A stretch of 64,000 nucleotides of DNA from Collybiopsis luxurians FD-317 M1 (Eukaryota; Basidiomycota; Agaricomycetes; Agaricales; Omphalotaceae): contig KN834774.1 of the NCBI GenBank assembly GCA_000827265.1, forward strand, positions 84,384-148,383, given 5' to 3'. Below, piece by piece: positions 57,619-64,000 of this stretch. The notes below the pieces were generated by a model, which was not told where the DNA came from, made no database searches, and saw only the letters and a list, made by a program, of their open reading frames with translations. The first letter of the stretch is position 1, and each line of letters opens with the position of its first letter. The position numbers and the translations under genes were made by a program.

Positions 57619-58098
57619 AATAACGACCCATTCGTGTGGCTACCATTCCACAAAACCTATTTCCAGAACATTAAAAGGATGGCAGCCACAAGTGCCATCC
57701 CAGTTCTGAAACCAATTGACCCTCAGGTGGACACACCCATCTGGGTCATATGCGATGCTTCCAGCTCAGGAGTGGGAGCATATTATGGACAAGGTCCAAG
57801 CTGGAAAGAATGCAGACCAGTGGGATTCATGTCCAAAAAGTTCACTGCAGTGCAGATGAACTACCGAGTCTTCGAGCAGGAGACTCTAGCCATATTAGAA
57901 GCCCTCCTCAAGTGGGAGGACAAACTAATTGGGTATAGAGTCCATGTCGTTACTGACCATGAAGCTCTAACATTCTTCAAGACCCAGAGGAACTTGAATA
58001 ACTGTCAAACCAGGTGGATGGAATACCTATCCAGGTTTGACTTTGACATTTGTTATGTCAAAGGTGTTACGAACTGCATAGCGGATGCACTATCCTGA
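57619..58098 (+). pseudogene. Element C RNase H
   Basis: NDPFVWLPFHKTYFQNIKRM leads to the RNase H blocks PIWVICDASSSGVGAYYGQG, FMSKKFTAVQMNYRVFEQET and HVVTDHEALTFFKTQ, with RWMEYLSRFDFDICYVKGV and CIADALS at the end. The Asp-Glu-Asp set is present. A TGA at 58096-58098 replaces the Arg that usually follows ADALS. Confidence 0.9.
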
Positions 58099-59880
58099 TA
58101 CTACAAGTCTGACCTCCCAGAGGAGACTCATCCAAATAGTGACTACGTCAGTGCAGATAGTTGCCTCGACAAAGAACGAGATGACCTGTCAGATGCTCAA
58201 ATTGCAGAATTAGAAACCAAACAACTGACATTGCTAAGGGAAGCAACAGAAACCTGGGACAAGGAGGCATGAAATTTGAATGAGCATGCTGAAATGGACT
58301 GCTCCATGTCTACCATCCCTATCAGAGATGACTCTCTGACCATAGTGCACTCTAGAGCGCATGGGTCAGAACCAAAACCTATAATATTAGGTTCCGACAA
58401 CTTCACTAAAGAAGTACACCGACTGGCTAAAGTTGACCCATTGTTGTCTAAAATAATAGACAACCAGAAAGACCATCCGCAGTTCAATATAGTGGATGGT
58501 ATGGTTTATTCTTGCAATCAAGGAGGCGAGAATGTATTGTGTATCCCCAAAGGGAAGACACTTGGGGGAAAATCTCTTAGGGGATTAATACTCGAACAAG
58601 CTCACAAAGTCATAGGGCACTTCAGTGAACAACGTACCTCCAACTATGTCAGAAGATGGTACTGGTGGCCCTGGATTAATGGGGACACAGAAAAATTCTG
58701 TAAGTCATGTGTAATTTGCCAGTGATCCAAAACTTCAAATCTGAAGCCAGCGGGCAAACTACACCCATTACCTATCCCAAAACGTCCTTGGGAATCCATA
58801 GGGATGGATTTTGTCAGACCCTTTCCCTCAGCTAGGGGATACAATTACCTTTGGGTAGTTATATGTAGACTGACTTCACATCTACACCTAGTGCCAGTAA
58901 CAACTTCCACCACCACGGTGGAATTGGCACACCTTTTCATAAAAGAGATTGTACGCCTACATGGCCTACCAAAATCGATCATCTCTGACTGAGATTTGAA
59001 ATTCACATCACGCTTTTGGCGTGAAGTACACCACCTACTAGGAGCAAAACTCCTTATGTTGACATCATATCATCCCCAAATGGATGGTGCCACTGAACGA
59101 GCTAATCGTTCAGTAACTCAGGTCCTTCGGTCACTGGTACAAGTGGACCAGAAAGACTGGATCAACAAGATCCCAATGACAGAGTTCGCATTCAATGCGA
59201 GCATTAATGAAGCCACCAGCTTTGCCCCGTTTGAACTGGATGGTGGCTACATGCCATCCGTGATGTGTGAATTACTGGCAGACATCGCAGTGTCCCCAGG
59301 AGTTCATCAATTTGCTGAAGAAGTGATAAGACACCTGGCAGATGCACACAATGCCATCATTGAAGTGCATGTGTTCCAGACACACTGGTCTAATGTTTGT
59401 TGTAGAGATGAACCTGTCATTAACACCAATGACCTCATCTACTTATTGACAAAGAACTTGGCTCTTCCGAAGGGAAGAACCACCAAACTCCTACCCAAAT
59501 TCGTAGGACCTTACCCCGTAACTGGGGTTGTAGATGGGAAATCTGTCTACGAGCTCAGATTGCCAACCAAGCTGACAAAATGAGGGATTTACAACAAATT
59601 CCATGCCTCCCTACTTCGTCCTCATCACCCCAATGATGATGACATGTTCCCCTCAAGGTCCATGGTTGAACCATATGACTTCAGTGAACCAGTCAATGTA
59701 GAATGGGTTGTTGACAATATCATTGGCCACCAGTGGGACAGCTGAAAGCTATCATTCCATGTATTATGGAACCTGGGTGACACTACAATTGAACCCTATA
59801 GTACCTGTAAAGACCTTGTGGCTTTAGATAGGTACCTCGCCTTGAAAGGCATAGCTGACTGGCGTCAACTACCTTGAAGG
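58099..59880 (+). pseudogene. Element C integrase with chromo-like tail
   Basis: HHCC segment AHKVIGHFSEQRTSNYVRRW ... FCKSCVICQ (58600-58722). The core has IGMDFVRPFPSARGYNYLWV (first Asp), LHGLPKSIISD (second Asp, 58984-58989) then TGA for Arg, and YHPQMDGATERANRSV (Glu). The C-terminal module reads YPVTGVVDGKSVYELRLP, TGA, then KFHASLLRPHHPND, and a degenerate chromodomain-like region (VEWVVDNIIGHQWDS ... FHVLWNLGDTTIEPYSTC). Final stop about 59876. Catalytic residues are all kept. Confidence 0.88.
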
Positions 59881-60060
59881 TAATCACCTTCTGTTGATCC
59901 AATACACTGGACATCGGACCAACCCTAACGGAACTGTATTCCATTAATTAATGTCAGCATAGAATACTGACAAATGTGACAGTCGCATGACCCATGGGAA
60001 TATTAAAATTTCATCTTCCCACTGATTGCATTCTGCCAACATTATTGTTAACATGGTAAC

Positions 60061-63000
60061 ATGGCATTGCAGCAAAATAACACACCTGCGAACACTGGCT
60101 CTTTGAGCCAGTTCCCTGCTTCGGCGGGAACACAATACCACCCCAGGATGCCGGGAGCAACTTACCACCCTGCTCATGCAGGGTTTAACGTGTACCCTGC
60201 TCCTGCAGGGTACACCATGTATCCTACCTCAGTAGGGTACCACATAGGTTCAGCACAAACTGGACCTGTTCCTGTACCTACAGGAACTTTGTACAATCCC
60301 ACGGCAGTGGGTCACACCACACCCTCGGCTCCCATGAGCCAACACATGCCACACATGTTTGGGAGCCAACTCTATCATCCTGCATCGGTGGGATATAATT
60401 TTGTTGTGATGCCGTCCTCAGTGCAAGCAACTTCATTGGGAGGGGGAGGAACCCACCTGGGTAATTCCTCCAACCAAGAAAACCCCAAGTTCACAGTACA
60501 TTGTTATTGTGAACTACTGATGCACAAGAAAAATGGCCAAGGCCATTCGTGCAAGGAATGTGACATGTACATCGCGCACTTACTCAGCGAAGACAGTACT
60601 CCTGAATTCACTGATATCCTCAAAAAGAGGAATAAAGTGATCACTACCTCCTTGGAGGAGAAGATCACAGCTCTCCAAACACAAGTTGCATTCCTGGAAG
60701 AAATCCAGCAGTTACAAACAACCGCCTACCAGCAACAGCTGGATGCCGCACTAGCCCAGGCTGTGCAGGCAGAATATCTCCTTGAAGAGGAGAAAAGAAT
60801 ATCTGAGCATTGGAAACACCAAACACTTGGAAAGGAGGAGGAGGAGGAAAATGACTCAGATGAAGAGTCTGTCAACGAAATGATAGTCAACCAGCCCAAG
60901 CCATCTCGCAAGGGCAAAGAAAGAGCAGATCCACTGATCCCCTTTCACTTGTCGTCACCATCCAAGATGACCACATTGGAACAAAGGATCACCGATGCCC
61001 CAACTACCAAAAATATGGAGTCCCTGACTCCGAAACAGCCCACAAGCTCCAAAAGCTTGAGATTTGTTGAAGGTCCAACTTCGACCGACAAGTCTCTCAC
61101 CTGTGGTGAGAAACGAAGGAGACACTTCAGTGAATCCAATGTCGAATTGGAACCCCATCCAAACTGACCATTGGTGCAGTATGATGACAAAGCCGTAGCT
61201 ACAGGCACCCCTACCCCCACCACCAAACCTCTTCCCCCCAAATGACTCCCCAAGTACAATGTCTCAGAGGAGAGTGAGCCCAAAGATAAGGGCAATAAAC
61301 TCATTGGCAAAGCACGTCACCAACAAAACACAATCAACCGTGCCGCGCAGAAAGCCTTACAAGATAAGGCAGTCAGTAGAGGCATTATCACCAAAACTGA
61401 AGCGAAATGGAAGATGAAGAAGGAGTTTGACCCCATCCGAGGAGAGAGGGTCAAAACATTCATGTCCATGCCCTCCATGATGGAAGAATGGACCAAAGTT
61501 TGTGACTGCCTTGATAATCACGAAAACCTGACCGGGGCCAAACATCCTTACCATCTACTGTCTGTTAGGACCTTTACTACCTTTGTTGTTAGAAGCTTGT
61601 AGCAGGTTCAATGAATAGAAAGTATTTTATTATACCACAGCCGAGACAGAATACGTGATGGGGAGTCGCTACGTACGACAGGTGAATGAGTCCTGTACAG
61701 TTTTGGTGTTGGATGTGGAGGAATGATCCTCAAGTGTCGAATAATAAATCTAGTAACTCGGTGCAACTAGAAATAGTATATCGAAAGAACTCATTAAGAT
61801 GGTATTAATGAGGGTTGACTCAGGAGGTTCATGACTCGGTGTCCGTTTACCCTACGAGACGGAATATTCGAAAGGCTACGGCAGTCGAATAGTCTTGTCG
61901 ATTGGTTCGACAAGTGAGAAGTGGATATGCCAGTGACTTGGTGTCAATGGGGTTTGCTTGACTCGGTGTTAAGCAGAATAATATTATAGACTAGTGAACA
62001 AGAGAACAGAAACAACACAGATCAAGATAGTTCAGGTAATAACAGCATTATCGTGAGAGATGTAGGTACAAGGCTTTTATACTCTGCAGGAAGACATGTG
62101 GCCTTGTGAATAGAAGTTTGGAATGAGCAACGGGTTAGTTCGCCTTGCGAAATGCGTGTCAGGTTTGGAGAGCCGAGTTGATTGGTAAGACTATTATCAA
62201 GTTGTGTTGTGAGTGTACTGGTTGGAAAGAGCGGAAAAAATAGCGTAGGGCATAACACTGTCAGAATTTGTGGCATTCTGATGAAAGTTCTCAAAAAAGA
62301 ACCCAGATGCACTGACAGATGTGCAGAAAGCCATGCTGGCTTTTGACAATTTCCCCAGCTGGTTCGGGGACCAGAAGGAGATTATAGAGTCCTTCAACCC
62401 AATGTCTTCAGCGAGGAAGACTAAAAAAGCTTGTGTATTGATTGACCTTCTGCTGGGTGAATCAAGTGTCATTCCTACTTAGGAACCTACCAACATTGGA
62501 AAGGAGAATGACTATATTTCCAACAATGCTCAGGCCCAGATTGGCAGCCTAGAGCCAGAATTCGACGTCCCCTATACAACCCAACTAGGGAGACCAGTGC
62601 GTCTGTTGTTTGGCAATCCTGTCAAACAACCATCGGAACTTGCCTCATTAGAGGATTGGGGCATGTATTGCCTCCAATACCCTAACATGTTCTTAGGGGT
62701 ACCTTTAACAACATGGGAGAATGCCCCACCCACCATCAACCTATGACTTGTTCATGGGTTGAGATTCATTATCCAAGCTCTCCCCAACGCTCCCAAAAGG
62801 AGCAATGGGGAAGCCACCTTTTTCCTCTGGCTCATCCAATTCATATTGGACCCGGAGCGTTGCTCTAGTGGTCTTGATTACTGGAGAGTCCACATTGCCG
62901 ACACTAGGCGAATAATGCCATTCCCTGATGAGGAACAATACTACACTGACCAAGGTATCATCAAATACCTGGCAAAGGCCGGTGTAACAAGTCGTGAGCT

Positions 63001-63328
63001 CAGCGACATGGTGTTGTTTGCAGTGCAATGGTTGAGGGTATACCAGCCTCAACCTGAACAACTTGACACAGAGTTTGTACGGGAATGGCTGGATTACTAC
63101 CATATTGACTTTGTCACAAGCATTGAGGCAAAAGGTCTCCCTTTGGGAGACAATGAAAATCATCTCAATGTGAATGGCGAGACGATCCAAGGTGCCTGTT
63201 TGTCACATAATGGACAATTGTACTTGTGGGCTCGAGAAATGGCAAATATTCCACCCCTGAGTCTACACTACACTGGAGACCCTTTACCTGACACTGATGC
63301 AGAAATGGCTCCTGTTACTGCTGAATAG
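60061..63328 (+). CDS. Third open frame of element C, env-like position, unknown family
   Basis: Starts MALQQNNTPANTGSLSQFPA. With the solo LTR and one CTGTC removed it is exactly 2568 nt, 855 residues. The first 120 residues are imperfect repeats around PA..GY..YP (AGFNVYPAPAGYTMYP, TSVGYHIG). Then comes a Cys cluster (CYCELLMHKKNGQGHSCKEC), a coiled coil (LEEKITALQTQVAFLEEI), a poly-Glu acidic patch (EEEEENDSDEES), Ser/Pro-rich sequence and a folded-looking C-terminal half (WGMYCLQYPNMFLGVP, FILDPERCSSGLDYWRVHIA). It has no signal peptide or membrane segment, so it is not an envelope gene. Six internal stops are five TGA (61165, 61243, 62279, 62282, 62744) and one TAG (62480). Confidence 0.75.
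61563..62257 (-). mobile_element. Solo LTR related to element D
   Basis: 695 bp from TGTTAGGACC to AGGGCATAACA, flanked by CTGTC at 61558-61562 and 62258-62262. Contains AGGTAATAACAGCAT as in D and, on the minus strand, a TATAAAAG box followed by the start region. It inserted in open frame 3 of C and then lost its interior by recombination between its LTRs. Its sequence differs enough from D to be another family member. Confidence 0.93.
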
Positions 63329-63370
63329 CAGTAACAACTACCTCTGACATAGATTGCCTGAGGACAATCT

Positions 63371-63382
63371 TGTGGGGGAGGG
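63371..63382 (+). promoter_or_regulatory. Polypurine tract of element C
   Basis: TGTGGGGGAGGG directly before the 3' LTR start TGTAGCGG. Confidence 0.85.
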
Positions 63383-63679
63383 TGTAGCGGCGGCGCCGCT
63401 ACTGCTTTGACTTTCCTTAATTTGGACATACGGACTTGGTATATAGAATTCATTACCTATTTAGTGTATCTTTTCCTGCACCCTCCCACTACATATAATT
63501 ATGTACAGACACTTCGCCGCTCTTTAGACTTACTTTCATGCCATGGACACACTTAGGACATACCAAGACTAATAGAACTCATTGTGTTCAGTGCCCGCAT
63601 GAAACTGTTAGCTCAGTGATAAGCTAACCACTTAAGCTCAAGCCACTGAGCCTAAGATACCACTTGCATAGTGGTTACA
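63383..63679 (+). mobile_element. 3' LTR of element C
   Basis: 297 bp, from TGTAGCGGCGGCGCCGCTAC to TAGTGGTTACA, the same length as the left LTR with no indels. Confidence 0.95.
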
Positions 63680-63684
63680 GTATG
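63680..63684. repeat. Target-site duplication of element C, right copy
   Basis: GTATG, equal to 38099-38103. Confidence 0.95.
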
Positions 63685-64000
63685 ACTCTTTCATCAGTGG
63701 AGTTCTGACATTCCAATAACTGGGTTAGTAAAACTATGTTATTTAGCCATGTGTCATTGTCTGATTCTACTACTTCATCCTCATCTATTCATATCTGAGA
63801 TAATGTGTCTGGTCCTTTAAACTTGTATGCTGGTACATGTCTAAGATTGAAGTCAAATAATAAAATACCCTGAATCCATCTATTAATTGTTGTATTCAGC
63901 TGAATATCAGGTTCTTTCAGCATTCCTGAAATGTACTGTGCATCCACTTCTACTCGAAGATTCTTTACTCCTATTAAATATAGTTGCCAGTGTCATAATA
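63685..64000 (-). pseudogene. Element E RNase H, right part
   Basis: The minus strand enters the window with LYLIGVKNLRVEVDAQYISG, then MLKEPDIQLNTTINRWIQG, ILLFDFNLRHVPAYKFKGPD and TLSRR, the end of a gypsy RNase H. A TGA for Arg interrupts the tail (TLSRR, stop, IDEDEVV). The frame continues into the integrase linker at 38103 and below once element C is removed. The 5' part of E lies outside the window. Confidence 0.85.

Larger units (their letters stand above)
38104..63679 (+). mobile_element. Ty3/gypsy element C, complete with LTRs, split by D and a solo LTR
   Basis: Two 297-bp LTRs in direct orientation bounded by GTATG/GTATG. Order inside: gag-protease frame, RT, RNase H, integrase with a chromo-like tail, then a third long open frame (60061-63328) before the polypurine tract. 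Without the insertion of D and the solo LTR (each with one target copy) it would be about 11.1 kb. It is itself inserted in pol of element E. Coding frames are interrupted almost only by TGA for CGA, so the original protein layout is easy to follow. Confidence 0.93.

Noticed and set aside
62022..62472. Minus-strand ORFs in and beside the solo LTR
   Set aside because: They cross the LTR border and target duplication and share no frame with open frame 3 of C.
60061..63328. Retroviral-type envelope gene
   Set aside because: Position fits, but there is no signal peptide, membrane anchor or glycoprotein-like Cys pattern.
1..63331. TGA read as a sense codon (alternative code or mitochondrial insert)
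   Set aside because: TGA replaces Arg, not Trp, at family-conserved positions, and LTR pairs show the same C-to-T process. Decay explains it.

Overview
This window is eukaryotic and reads as an Agaricomycete (mushroom-forming basidiomycete) genome. Small GT-AG introns of about 45-60 bp, a C2-NACHT NLR-like gene, a DUF6536 relic, a MULE/SWIM transposase relic of agaricomycete type and very dense Ty3/gypsy chromoviruses all point that way. I cannot name the species. Little of the window is ordinary host gene space; most is layered retrotransposon.

Layout. 1-1890: 3' end of a plus-strand Ty3/gypsy element (A) with its LTR. 1892-4440: a minus-strand gypsy relic of another lineage (A2). 4441-8084: degraded sequence. 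8085-17340: minus-strand chromovirus B, lacking integrase, with a spliced gene antisense to it between pol and the 3' LTR. 17345-18050: an inverted PR-RT fragment. 18062-21306: CAGG-rich repeat islands, an assembly gap (18499-18814) and an LTR/gag-start remnant (F). 21307-26700: a CpG-normal island with a broken DUF6536 gene, a minisatellite, a three-copy TIR element array, a MULE relic and one small unknown gene. 26700-29368: more CAGG islands. 29369-31819: an eight-exon C2-NACHT gene (minus). 32852-34282: a Ty1/copia gag with its leader. 34283-36324: non-coding.

36325-64000 is a nested stack that can be resolved exactly. A minus-strand gypsy element E (integrase at 36.9-38.1 kb, RNase H at 63.7-64.0 kb) was split by plus-strand element C (38104-63679, 297-bp LTRs, target duplication GTATG). 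The gag of C was split by minus-strand chromovirus D (39564-53302, target duplication CAACC). A third open frame of C was split by a solo LTR (61563-62257, target duplication CTGTC). Removing each insertion restores the reading frame across the junction.

Three observations stand out. (1) B and D both carry intron-containing genes antisense to the retroelement, between a polypurine tract after pol and a second one at the 3' LTR. (2) D looks self-primed: 13 nt just inside its 5' LTR are the perfect complement of a segment about 31 nt after the LTR TATA box, where transcription should start. (3) Decay is almost wholly CpG transition. All 44 substitutions I counted between the LTRs of D, and 17 of 18 in C, sit at CpG sites, and most stops inside the coding regions are CGA-to-TGA. 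This is the footprint of cytosine methylation aimed at repeats.
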